Shown here piece after piece: positions 1 through 10,614 of a DNA stretch of 64,000 nt. The notes under the pieces were generated by a model. That model searched no databases. It was not told the DNA's origin and saw nothing but the letters and a program-made list of their open reading frames with translations. Source of the stretch: Solanum dulcamara (Eukaryota > Streptophyta > Magnoliopsida > Solanales > Solanaceae); the NCBI RefSeq assembly GCF_947179165.1, contig NC_077247.1, positions 14,087,501 to 14,151,500 of the forward strand. Reading direction: 5' to 3'. Within the stretch, counting starts at the first letter, position 1; every line of letters starts with the position of its first letter. A program made the translations under genes and the position numbers.

Positions 1-236
1 ACCACCATGGTGGTCCACCATGAGGCGTGGTGCAGACCATGGCCCGTGATGGCCTTCGTGGTCATCACCTGGTGTCAAAATCTACAATTTTCTGAGTTTT
101 TATCCTTTGGTCCTTGTTTTTTGACTTTCCAACTTCCAGAGTCTTATAGGGGTAGTCCTTAAATGGGTAATATTGGGGCGCTAAGAGGTAAGTTGATTTC
201 TTATCTTAAGAAAAAGAAGATGATTTCCAAAGGGTA
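1..236. repeat. Unclassified LTR-like fragment at window edge
   Basis: The first 60 bases carry several near-palindromes of the CCATGGTGG and CATGGCCCGTG kind, the same style as the upstream arrays of other gypsy LTRs here (for example 23860-24260 and 25118-25250). No LTR end, PBS or coding stretch is visible. It stops where the CACTA terminus begins. Probably the host LTR of the CACTA insertion, but this is an inference. Confidence 0.4.
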
Positions 237-682
237 CACTACTAAAAATAGGGTAAAAAATGATGAAGAAAAAAAGATGGATGACATTGCTGCAAAAAGC
301 GATATTATTTGCGACCCTGTCCGTCGCTTTATTTTTTAAAAGGTTTTTAATCAAAAGCGATGGATAACATGTGTTAATTTGTTATTTTTTGGAGGATTTT
401 TACGTCATATATAATTAATAATTAATTTTTAATATAAGTAGCGACACAATCTGTCTCTTATAATTAAAATTAATTAATTATAAATATAGTCTGTCATTTA
501 ATATTAATTCTAATTTGTCATAAAAAAATTAGCAACGGACAACATGTGTTAGTCCGTCTCTTTTGGTCAAAATAATTTGGTCAACTGTTTAAATATAGCG
601 ACGCACTATGCGATGCAGTCCGTCGCTTCTTTTAAGATATCTGATAGGCATACGAGAATTTTCTCAATTTTTGTGATTTCTT

Positions 683-712
683 TCTCTCTCTATCTCTCTT
701 CTCTCTCTCTCT
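683..712. repeat. CT-rich simple repeat
   Basis: Imperfect (CT)n run inside the CACTA segment, followed by a C-rich stretch (to about 760) and then AT-rich DNA. The order CT tract, C-rich, AT-rich resembles the leader and first intron of a plant gene, which CACTA elements sometimes capture, but no exon is recognisable. Confidence 0.6.
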
Positions 713-847
713 ACTAGTCCCACCGACCCTGACCCTGCCCTTGCCCTCCCCCCATCTTCCTCCCTAACCTTTTTTTTTGTAATTTGAGATTTTTTTGATT
801 TATTAGTTAATTTATTTCATTTAGTTTGTTGAATTTATACTATTAAA

Positions 848-1153
848 ATAGTTAATTTGTATATTTAATTGTGAATTAGTGAATGAAGTTATATTTTTAA
901 TTTTTGGGCTTTAATTTGAATTAGATTGTGAAATTGGTATTTATGAGTTGGAATTGAAGTTTTTTTGAAGATAGAATGTTATTAACATAGTTAGTTTGCA
1001 TATTTAATTGTGAATTAAGATTTAAGAATTTTAGTTTGAATTAGAGTTTTTTGAATTTGATTGTGAATCGAGTATTTTTGAGTTGGAATTGAAGTATTTT
1101 TGAAGTTACAATGTTATTAACATAGTTAGTTTGTATATTTAATAGTGCATTAG
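848..1153. repeat. Tandem repeat, about 137-bp period, 2.2 copies
   Basis: Copies begin with ATAGTTARTTTGYATATTTAA at 848, 987 and 1122, giving periods of 139 and 135 bp. Each full copy also holds GAGTTGGAATTGAAG and AATGTTATTAAC in the same order. The third copy is cut at 1153 by LTR A. AT-rich and non-coding. Confidence 0.75.
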
Positions 1154-1664
1154 TGTAAGACCACGAAAGTTGAAAAGTCGAAACGAAAGAGAATTTAAGA
1201 AAATTTTGACTGCCTCAACTTGTACGACTCATAGAGTTGTCTATGACTCGTAGAAATGAGTCATAGGAGCAGTGTATGAGGTTGGAATTTGGCTATGTCA
1301 AGGAGGGGTTGACGAGTCGGTTGAGGACTCATAGGAACTATGAAGACTCGTAGAAACAAGTTGTTGTTGTGGTGTATTATTTCTGCAAGAATACAAGCCT
1401 TAGTACTTTTGAAATGACTCAATAAGATGTGTCATAGAGAAGATGACGACTAGTAGGAATGAGTCATCAAGAAACTTGCGAGGCTTAGAGTTTCAAGAAG
1501 TTTCAGACCCTGCAGGACGAGTCGTATTTACGACTCAAAAAGACGTCTACGACTCATAAAGAGTGATTCATAGGTCCCTCCGACCAGGTTTAATGAATGG
1601 TGTTTTTGATTTTTCCTAACATCCTATCAATGTACCTAGACATTTTTAGAACCTAGTTCAACTC

Positions 1665-1670
1665 TATAAA
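1665..1670 (+). promoter_or_regulatory. LTR A TATA box
   Basis: TATAAA followed by CTAACCCTAAG. The same motif sits at the matching place in the A-type 3' LTR (18626-18631) and in LTR M (9777-9782). It lies about 510 bp into the LTR and 172 bp before the GTATGT motif, fitting a Pol II core promoter. Confidence 0.6.
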
Positions 1671-1836
1671 CTAACCCTAAGCACTCTTCAGACCTACCAT
1701 TTTCTCATTTTCTCTCAACATTCACAATTCTTCTCTCCCAAGGTTCCTTCAAAAGATCTTCATCTCCATCATGCAAGTGATAGGGTTTTCTCCAAGATCA
1801 AGTCTCCTTTCAAATTCCAAGGTTAAATTCACCAAG

Positions 1837-1876
1837 GTATGTGGGAACTCATCCATGGTCTCCTTTCACCCATGGA
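1837..1876 (+). promoter_or_regulatory. Splice-donor-like motif and hairpin in LTR A leader
   Basis: AAG-GTATGTGGG matches a plant 5' splice site. Ten bases on comes a hairpin with stem TCCATGG (1852-1858) and CCATGGA (1870-1876). The pair recurs at the same spot in many LTRs of this window (see findings). Confidence 0.5.
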
Positions 1877-3247
1877 GTCCCAAGGTTCTTCTGAAATTAT
1901 CATTATGATTTTTAATTCAATGTATCAAATTTCAGCGATTATGCATTGGGCTTTCTTATTCACGATGAATTATATTATATTTGATTAAATTACAAATCTA
2001 ATTGATATTATTTTCATGAATTATGTATTGGTTGATATAAGTAATGATCATGCATGTTTTCAATCTAATTTTATGATTTTCAAGCAAAATGTTTATGTAT
2101 TCATGTTCCTACTCTAATTCCAAGTATAAGCTATGACTATGGATTTCAATTAAGATCAAGATATGAATTTTATGTAAGATATAAAAAGAGGTGACTTAGG
2201 ATCATTAATTGGTGACCTAAGAACCTAATGACATGTATTATGCAAGTATGATTTGTGATGTTGAAGGCTTTAACTTACAATTATGATATAAAAATGAGCT
2301 ATTCTATGAGTTTTGAAACCTATGAACAAGTTTATGAATATATGTTGAGTATGATTTCTATGTTAGATATTTTGTGGGATTTGACTTAGCACCGAATGAG
2401 GCTTGAAGTGGGGGCTCGACCTATGGGGTACTTATATAAAGTCTCTTGTCTCATAACTATGTGCCACCATAGGATTTGTATTTATGACCTAGCTAGTGGA
2501 TTCATATACAACATATGTTCATGACCCGCCTAGCGGGGTAAAGTCTACCTTGGCAAGTAGATTCCCCTTTCTTCCATTATATGGGGAGACATTGGGATTC
2601 CATGTTATAGCTCGCATGGTCTTATTTTTGGTTTTGGTTCTATCCCACATATGTACACTCTTTTATGTACTCTTTATGATCTCATCTATGTCTCTTAATG
2701 CTTTGATCACCCTATGGATTTCTTAAGACTTTACATAGCATTTTATTTTATGCATATTAATGTATTATTGCATCTCATGTTTTATATTGTATAGAATTTC
2801 CACAAACTTAATACATTCAAATGTACTAACACATACTTTTTGCCTACATTGTATCATAATATAGGGATAAGTAATCATATCCATTCTCCACGTGGCTAGT
2901 TGAGTTTCTATTCAATTAGATTGGTGAGTCCTTATCTATCTGAGCGCGAGTTTATGAGTTTGCTTCTTTTGAAAGACTTTTGTTACATTGATTTGAGGGT
3001 ATGCTAGGGACATATCTTAGGCCCCGCCCATACTGACTAGTAGAGGCATTATTGGACACACTATGTAGAGTCTATGTTGTTGAATTTTATACTTTTATGA
3101 TTTATGTTCTTGAGATCTTCTTATGATTGTTTTCACTCTAATTATACCTTATGCATGCTTATGTTACTTCAAGAGGCTTGTTTAGAGCTCTTCGAGATTT
3201 CAATCGCCGTGTCACATTTAGGCTCTAGACTTGAGTCATTACAAACA

Positions 3248-3259
3248 TGGTATCAGAGC
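3248..3259 (+). other. Primer-binding site of element A
   Basis: TGGTATCAGAGC, complementary to the 3' end of initiator tRNA-Met, four bases after the LTR end. Standard for plant chromoviruses; it fixes the LTR boundary and the plus orientation. Confidence 0.9.
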
Positions 3260-3479
3260 ACAATGTTTAAGAGTGTCCTAGGATTCTAATATGCCACATC
3301 AAGTAGTGTCTTATTCGTGGTTGTTAAGCGCACCACATCTATGAATAGGATGCTATAAGGAATTTTTAGAAAATTCTCACTTCTTTCATGATCTATGTCA
3401 CGCCATAAAGTATACTCTAAGACTTTCTCTCTCTAACTATTATTCTTTGTGATTTTCAAAACATTCCTCCTAGAATAAC

Positions 3480-4650
3480 ACCTATGCAAAGTGGGGTAAA
3501 TGCTAATGGAGACCAAGCTCCTCCAGTCCCTTAAGAAAATGGTCCTTTACTGGACCAAGTGAATAATGCAAAGTTCTGTACTGCTATCACTATGCTAGCT
3601 CATGTTGTGGCCAACCAAGGAGTTGTTGCTTCTCATAATGCTCCTACTACGAATTCTAGAGTGAGGGATTTTGCAAGGATGAACTCTCCCGAATTCCATT
3701 CTTCGAAAGTTGATAAAGATCCTCAAGAGTTAATTGATGAGGTATATAAGGTAGTGGATATTATGGGGGTAACTTCAAAAGAGCGGAGTTGGCGGCTTAC
3801 CAACTCAATAGTGTTGCTCAAGTTTGGTATCCTCAATGGAAGTCTGAGAGAGCCAATGTAGGTCCTATTAGTTGAGAAGCCTTCAAGCTTATATTTCTTG
3901 ATCGTTTCTTCCCAATTGAGTTAAGAGAGGCAAAGGTTTTGGAGTTCATAAATCTCAAACAAGGTTACATGGGTATGAGGGATTATGCCCTCAAGTTCAC
4001 CAAGCTATCCAAGTATGCTCCTTCTTTGTTTGTTCATCCACTTGCCCGAATGAGCCAATTTATATCAACGGTGTCCGACTTAGGTACAAAGGAATGTCGA
4101 ACTACTATGCTTGTTAAGAAAATGGACATATCTCATCTCATGAAATTTGCTGAACAAATGGAAGGACAGAAATTTAAAGATATGAGGATGAGAGACTCCA
4201 AGATGACTCGATTTGAAGGTTGGTTCTCAAATGCTAGGATTGGTGGTGGTAGTGGCTGATCTCAACAAGGCCAAAGATTCCAAGGCCAAGGGTCTTATCA
4301 AGGTTTGGGAAAATGGGTTGATAAGGATAGGGTGCCATACCCTAAGGTTTAAGGTGGAGGTGTAAATGTTAGTAGTCCTACTTTTCTAAAGTGTGCTAAG
4401 TGTGGGAAAATCATGGAGGATAGTGTTTGATGGGAATGGGTTCTTGCTATGGATATGGCAAGGTGGTCCACAAGTAATTCGAGTGCCCTAATGTTGCCAA
4501 CAAAGGTAGAGAAGGTCATCCTCAAGGACAAGTTGCTCATGGAGGACAAGTGCAACAAGGTGCCCAAACTCAACCAAAAGGTGGTCAATGTAATGACCCC
4601 TTGTATGCTCTTCATGCTACGCAAGATGTGGATGAGACTTCCGATGTTAT
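3480..4650 (+). pseudogene. gag: gag of gypsy element A, broken
   Basis: Capsid/nucleocapsid remnant. Recognisable blocks in order: VRDFARMNSPEF followed by a DPQELIDEVYKVV block (about 3660-3760), the VLEFINLKQG block (3930-3970), YALKFTKLSKYAPS (about 3985-4020), and the LMKFAEQMEG block (about 4140-4170). A zinc-knuckle remnant lies at about 4445-4490, where the second cysteine reads Tyr and a stop falls inside the motif. Blocks lie in more than one frame and are split by stops, so no full gag (normally about 350-450 residues) can be made. The 27211-28262 gag is a close relative. Confidence 0.8.
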
Positions 4651-5058
4651 TATGGGTATTTAAATTTGATGTTTATGTTTTGCTTGATCCAATGCAAATT
4701 TTTATTTTATCACTCCTTTCCTTTCTATGTGCTTTGATGTGTCCCCCAAAACCTTTTTAGAGACTTTTTCGGTTTATACTCCCGTTGGTCATTCGGTGTT
4801 AGCGAAGAGAATTTATAAAAATTGTCCCATGTCTGTTTTGCATAAATTTATTCCTTTTGATCTTGTTGAACTTGACATGATCAATTTTGATATTATTCTT
4901 GGTATGGATTGACTACATGTCGCATATGCATCCATTGATTGTAAAACTGCTAGGTTCAAGTTTTAATTTCCTAATGAGCCAATTCTTGAATGAAAGGGTA
5001 ATGATTCAGTGGTTAAGAGTCAATTTGTCTCATGTCTTAAGGCCCGAAAAATAATTTC
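4650..5058 (+). pseudogene. Protease segment of element A, cut by element B
   Basis: Aspartic protease remnant: FDVYVLLDP at about 4660-4690 is the active-site strand, but the expected Gly after the DP pair is Met and the next bases are scrambled. Then come VYTPVGHSVLAKRIYKNCP (about 4770-4830) and LVELDMINFDIILGMD (4861-4910), followed by a stop. The reading frame reaches KARKII at 5058, where element B interrupts it. The continuation is at 16679. Confidence 0.8.
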
Positions 5059-5749
5059 TGTAAGACCCCGTAAGTCAAAAAGTTAGAACCAAGGAGAAAA
5101 GTCTCAAAATTTCAAACCTATCCATGTGAATGAGCCCCTCTACGACTTGTAGGGCCTTCTACGACTCGTAAGGTTGGGTCATAGAGCAACCCTTCAATAA
5201 GAAAATTAGAGTTTCCTAGGGAAAGGTTCTATGACCTTCCACGATGAGTCATGCTCGAGAAGACGGGTCATAAAAACCCCTCGTAAGCTGAGTTTAGAGG
5301 CCAAGTTTCAAGGACCTCTCAAGGACAATCTATAGCCTTGAGAGTGGACCGTTCCTGAGAGGACGGGTAGTATACATGATTTGTTCATAAATTTTAGAGA
5401 CTTGAATTTTATAGGTTTTTGGGATATGCAAAATGAACCTTGAGAATGGACTATTCCTGAGAGGACGGGTCATATACAAGGGGCATTCGTAAACTTTAGA
5501 CACTATATTTTAGTCTCTTTTCTTAGGCCTGCAAGATGGGTCATTTACACGACACGTCTTTATGACAACAACCCGTATAGGGGTCCAGTAGGGCCAATTT
5601 TCTAGATTTAATGAAGGATAATTGTGTCTTTTCTAAAGTTTGGTTCAATGAAATTAGACACTTTTATGGACAAGTTCAAAATGTAAAAAAACTCTCTTCA
5701 TGACCCCTTTCTATTCAATTCATTCTTTCAAAACTTCCAAGGCAAGAAC
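5059..5749 (+). repeat. 5' LTR of element B, left segment
   Basis: Begins TGTAAGACCCCGTAAGTC and aligns with 14434-15105, the 3' LTR. Contains the CTACGACTTGTAGG/GACGGGTCATA array. Interrupted at 5750 by a solo LTR. Visible differences from the 3' LTR are many, so B is old. Confidence 0.85.
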
Positions 5750-8069
5750 TGTAACATCCCCTAAAAACGTTGTATACGATGTTTCAATTTTTGCCTAAAC
5801 ATGATACAGCCTCTGTATTTTGGTCATAACTTTTCATAGGAATATTCAAATTGAGTGATTCAAATTTCTGAGTAACCACAAGATCATTACTACAAATTTT
5901 ATGAAGACTATATTTTAAGATTCGGAGGTTAAGTAGGTCAAATAAATTAATCTTTGTAAGGTAGGATGCTGTGACGGAAATGAGTGTTTATAGAAGAAAA
6001 ATCATATCTCACTATAGGTTTATCCAAATTGGTTGATTCTTGAACGATATGAAACTAGACTTCCATATCTACAATTCTTATGAAGACACCAAATCCTAAT
6101 AAGGAATTTATCTTATTCAAACGTAGCTCCCAAAAAGAGTATTCTGTCAAAGATAACTCATTTCACCTACCATAGAAAGATCTAGATACATTTGACATCA
6201 CTCATGACATAAATTGTCCTCCATTTAACATCATCCATGACATCAATATATTCCACTAAATTTTCAGATTTTTATTTATAATTATTTTATTTATTGTTAG
6301 GTCCTCTTTCCCACCTATAAATACCCACCTTATTTCCTCATTTTATTCATCAAGCTTTCTCAAGCAAATCTTCTCTCTATACACTTCTTTACACATTCTC
6401 AAATATAGTTTTAGTTCTTAGTAGTGAAGAAATACTATTCCGGTAATTCATATATTCCAGGTAGTATACAAAACGTTCTGGCAAGGAGAGAAGCTAGAAC
6501 TCAAGAGTGGTCATTAAGTCTTCCGGTACCAACTAAAACTTCAGTTTCCAGGTATGTAAGGCTTTAATGAGAGTATTCCTTCCACTCTCATGTCTAAATT
6601 ATTTTGATTATATGATAAATTATGTTTATTTTCTTTAAGCTCTACTCTAAGTTATGTGGGTATTTATCCATGGGTTCTTCCACCCATGTAGTCCAAAAAT
6701 TCTTTCAATTAAGTCTCTTGATTTCAAGTAATATTTTCTTATGGTAATTCTTAATTTTACTTAATAGTATCAATCATGGTTAAACTAATGATTATTACTC
6801 TATTTTGATGCAACATAATTTCATATGTATGAATTGATGGTTTACAAGTAATTCCTCTATTTATCTATTTAAAGGTTCTTGAAATTCATGGTGGGTTGTT
6901 TAAAGCATGATTTTTAATTAATGGATTTCAAAGTATTTATGCATATTATTTATATACATGTTTGCAAGTTTAAATGATTTGAACCCACCTAGTTTTACTA
7001 TATCTTCAAAGAAGTTTGACTTGAAAGTCTTGACTCCAAATGAATGTTTATGAAAACAATATCTATGATCAAAAGGGATCTTATGAAATGAAAGAATGAT
7101 GAAATGATATGAATAATGGGTTCTTTATGCAATAAGGACAATTCTTGCATATTTGAATTACCAAATGTTTTAATGAGCTATTCTACCGAATATGATATTT
7201 GAATTCTCAAGTTATATGCTATGAATATTTTGAAGTATTAAGCTATTCCGTGGGATTGACTTAGCACCGAATGGGGCATTGAGGTGGGATTCGGTAAGGG
7301 AATCCTAGTAGCAACCCCTTGTCTCATTAACTATGTGCCAACATAGGAGCCCTTGTAGGCTTAGGCTAATGGATCCATAAATATCCCTTAAAGTTAAAGT
7401 TAAAGAAATGAATGAAGTTGACGGAGTTCTACCTGGCAAGTAGTCTCCCCGGCCAACGTAGGGGGTTATGTTGGATTCAATGTAATAGCTCGCATGGTCT
7501 TAAATGTCGGTTATGATTAATTTCCCACAAAATGAATGTTTTAAAGGATATATATATGATTTATTATGCATACATTAAATTATGTTCCATATTACATAAA
7601 TGTTTTAATGTTTTCTCAATGTTCATGCATCCTTACATACTTAGTACATTCAAAGTACTAACGCATACTCTTTTGCCTACATGATATCACCATGTAGGGA
7701 TCAGTGCTCCTCCTCATTCTCCTCCACGTGGCTAGTTGATATTCCATTGAAGACTACTTTTGGTGAGTTCCCATGTTCCGGGAACAATACTCCTTTATCT
7801 TTCTAGTTTATGATATGTTAAGATATTTTACTATGGAATTTCTTCTATTATGATTGAGGGTGAGCTAGGGACTTGTCTTAGCCCCGTTAAATCTAATAGT
7901 TAAAGGTATTATTGGACATATATAAGTTGAAGATTTATTATGATTTCCGCTTGTTTATTTATCATCATTACCTATGAAAGGCTAAAAGAATGCTAAGAGG
8001 CTTGTTTGAGGTACTTTCGGGTTCTTCATTCGCCATGTCACGTCTAGGCCCTAGGCTTGGGTCGTGACA
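5750..8069 (+). mobile_element. Solo LTR with target duplication AGAAC
   Basis: 2,320 bp from TGTAACATCCCC to GGGTCGTGACA with no internal region. AGAAC lies just before (5745-5749) and just after (8070-8074). The 3' LTR of B has the unfilled site at about 15105 (CAAGAACTCACAAGG), so both ends and the insertion event are certain. It carries a TATA box (TATAAATA, 6316-6323), a decayed donor-like AAGTTATGTGGG at about 6653 and a hairpin at 6667-6690. It formed by recombination between the two LTRs of a full element. Confidence 0.95.
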
Positions 8070-9402
8070 AGAACTCACAAGGTCCCTCAAGGTTTCTCTC
8101 CAAATTCAAGCTAGGATTTCCCATTTCTTCTAAGTTCTTCTTCAATTCTTAGTGAATTCAAGCAAGGTTTGTGGGTTTTCATCCATGGGTCCTTCCACCC
8201 ATGGAGTCCAAATGTTTTCTCAACTTGATATTTCAAATCCTAAATGGAAAATTCTTATGGGCTTTTTCATGATGATTCCAAATGCATATATTATGGTATA
8301 TTTGAAGTTTGTTTACTTAAATAGATATATATTGACTCTTCATTTCATGAAATGAATAATTTTGTTAGGGTTCTTATATAAGGGCTTGAAAGGTAGCTTT
8401 AAAGTGTGTATGGTGGTTTTTTTTAAGATGTTTCATATGATGCATTTCCATCACTCTCATGTATTAAATGTATTTGAAAGTTATACGAAATGAACACACC
8501 TAGTCTTCTTATGTTGAAATGAAGTTGAATTGAATGTTTTGACTCCAAATGAAAGTTTATGAAGCAAATGCCTATGTTTAAGGGAGTCTTGTAAAATGAT
8601 TGAATGATGAGGAAGGGGCTTTTAGCCAAAGAAAGGATTCAATGTGAAAGGAAAATTCTCACAAACTTGAATCAAAAGAAATGTTTTAATGAGCTATTCC
8701 ACCGATGATGGTTTGATGTCTAAAGTTATACAATGCTTATGTTATTATGATATTTAAATATTATTTCGTGGGATTGACCTAGCACCGAATGTAGAATGTA
8801 GATGGCAACTCAACCTAAGGGGTCCTTAAGTAAAGTCTCATATTGCATTAACTATGTGCCAATATAGGAGCCCTTGTAGAATAATTAGTCTAGTGGATCC
8901 ACAATTATCCCTTAAAGTCAAAGTTAAAGAAATGATTAAGGTTGGCGGAGTTCTACCCAACAAGTAGTATCCCCATGCCAATGTAGGGGGTTATGTTAGA
9001 TTTCATGTAATAGATCACATGGTCTGAAATGTTGATTAAGGTCATTTCCCCATAAAATGAATGTTTTAATGATTCATAAGATAATTTCTCATGCATGAAT
9101 TCACTTATGCATATTGCCTATATATCTCTCTCTCTTATGTTCTTCATTTCATAGCACATTCACATACTTAGTACATTCAAAGTACTAACGCATAATTTTT
9201 CCTATATGATATCATCATGTTGGGACGGGCGTCGCTAAACACTCTCATCCTCGTGGCTAAGTTAAGCGTTGAAGGCTACTACTTTTGTGAGTTCCCATGT
9301 TCCGAGAATGACACTCCTATCTTATTAGCTTGTGTTATGTTTAGACGTTTAAATTAAGTTTGGTTTTTTGATTAAATCTTGAGGGTGAGCTAGGGACATG
9401 TC
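8070..9402 (+). repeat. 5' LTR of element B, right segment
   Basis: Resumes as AGAACTCACAAGGTCCC and matches 15105-16440 of the 3' LTR. Carries a donor-like AAGGTTTGTGGG at about 8165 and the best hairpin of the window: stem TCCATGGGT (8182-8190), loop CCTTCC, stem ACCCATGGA (8197-8205). Ends at GGGACATGTC, where LTR M starts; the last 250 bp or so of the LTR is missing. Confidence 0.85.
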
Positions 9403-10555
9403 TGTAACATCCCTCAAAATGCTCACAAGTGCCTTAAGAATGCCTTGAGAATGGTCTTCTCATGTAGTGCATTATCCTTATTCTTTTTGGAAAATCTGAG
9501 TTCTAAATATCGATCAGGTGGTTAAAATATGTGGGAAAATGGTCTCGGTGGATTTTCAGGACCCGTATATAGAAAGATAGATTTTCAAATAAATTGCGTA
9601 GAACAATAAGGTGCGCTACAAGTCCACATTGAGGACGTTCTCACCTTTGCGTCGCGGACCTGGCAAGGGATTTCTGGCTGAGTTGGATTTTTAGTAAGGG
9701 CATTTTAGACTTTTCCCAAAATTATTAGCTAATGAACCTAGATATTTTTAGGACTTAATTCAACTCTATAAATTAACCTAAACCCCTAATTCTATTCATT
9801 TTTCTACAATTTACCAACTCAAATATTTCTGTATCTACAAAAGACTCTCAAGGACCCTAGTGAATACTTCAAGTAAATTCATTGAAGCTATCAATCAAAA
9901 CTCTCAAGTTATTCCACATTATTTGGTGTTCTCACTTAAGGTGTGTGGGTATTGATTCATGGATTCTTTCACCCATGAAGCCCAATACATTTCTTAAGAT
10001 TTTCTATCAAATTAAAGTATGGTATTTTATGGGTTCTATGATCTCTATTTCTATTGCATGAATTATGATTTAAAGTATGATCATGAGTCTATTTTGATAT
10101 AAATTGATGGTTATTTCATGAAATTGAAGAGTTTTTCTATGAATTCTCCTATTTTTGATTTCTAGGGTTCATTATGAAAATTATGAGTATTTTCAATTAT
10201 ACTTCCTAATAGTATTATCTATATGAATTATGTATGGGATGATATAATGTTTATGATCATGCATGTTTCAAGTAAATTTCATGATTTTCAAGTCAATTGA
10301 TTATCCATTCGTGTCTTACCCTAATTTCAAGTACAAGCTATGGTCATGAATTTTTAAATTATGAATTATGATTAATTCAATTATGAGATGTTTATGTATC
10401 TATGATTTGTAATGTGGAAGGACAATACCCGCATTGCACTTATGTTATGAAAATAAGCTACTCTATGATTTTCAAATGTATGATCATAACTATGATACAT
10501 GAAATCATAATTTTCTAGACTATGTAAGTATTCCGTGGGATTTGACTTAGCACCG
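9403..10555 (+). repeat. Truncated LTR (M) inserted in LTR B
   Basis: Begins TGTAACATCCCTCAAAATG and runs through a TATA box (9777-9782), donor-like AAG-GTGTGT (9941) and hairpin TTCATGG/CCATGAA (9956-9962 and 9973-9979). It breaks off at TTGACTTAGCACCG, a point in the middle of related LTRs, so its 3' half is lost. Candidate left target bases are ATGTC (9398-9402); no right partner remains. Confidence 0.8.
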
Positions 10556-10614
10556 TGGACATTTTCAAGAAGGTTAGGAACATATTTCAAGGTACAAAAG
10601 TGCAGGGTATAACA
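10556..10614 (-). repeat. 59-bp tip of an F-type LTR at a deletion junction
   Basis: Nearly the same as the outer end of the F LTR at about 61240-61297, read on the same strand: CATTTTCAAGAAGGTTAGGAA, then a TTTCAAGGTA block, then GGGTATAACA. Read on the minus strand it begins TGTTATACCC, a canonical LTR start. It sits between truncated LTR M and B's late gag, so it marks where a larger insertion or template switch was trimmed. Confidence 0.8.

Larger units (their letters stand above)
237..1153 (+). mobile_element. CACTA (En/Spm-type) transposon end, truncated
   Basis: The segment opens with CACTACTAAAAATAGGG, the usual terminal inverted repeat type of plant CACTA elements. About 400 bp of subterminal DNA follows, with repeated GCGACGG/CCGTCGC motifs in both orientations (roughly 300-335, 355-370, 435-455, 531-562, 598-632), the normal place for transposase-binding repeats. 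At 531-562 two motif copies face each other and form a hairpin around AACATGTGTT. No transposase and no matching 3' terminus (expected to end TAGTAGTG) is found. The right side is cut by gypsy LTR A at 1154. The three bases before the terminus are GTA, a candidate target duplication that cannot be confirmed without the other end. Confidence 0.65.
1154..3243 (+). repeat. 5' LTR of gypsy element A
   Basis: Starts TGTAAGACC and ends TTACA, directly followed by a primer-binding site at 3248. At 2,090 bp it has the long-LTR size of the Tekay/Del chromovirus type. The upstream part (1220-1570) is an array of CTACGACTCGTAG-like near-palindromes. A TATA box (TATAAA, 1665-1670) is followed by a splice-donor-like AAG-GTATGT at 1837 and a hairpin TCCATGG/CCATGGA (1852-1858 and 1870-1876). 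The same order appears in its relatives at 14434 and 18372. Starts inside the third CACTA repeat copy, so it inserted after that element. Confidence 0.85.

Noticed and set aside
1151..1155. TAGTG at 1151-1155 as the right end of the CACTA element
   Set aside because: The next three bases are TAA, not GTA as before the left end, and the reverse complement of the left terminus (CCCTATTTTTAGTAGTG) is not there. The G also belongs to the start of LTR A.
1310..1375. GACGAGTC...GACTCGTAGAAAC as a hammerhead ribozyme
   Set aside because: The conserved core CUGAUGA is not present and stems I-III cannot be drawn with the needed spacing. The likeness comes from the ACGACTCGTAG array.
1220..1570. Array of short repeats as a CRISPR array or satellite
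   Set aside because: Spacing and sequence of the motifs vary, units are only about 13 bp and palindromic, and the array sits in an LTR upstream of its TATA box. Nothing suggests a CRISPR locus.
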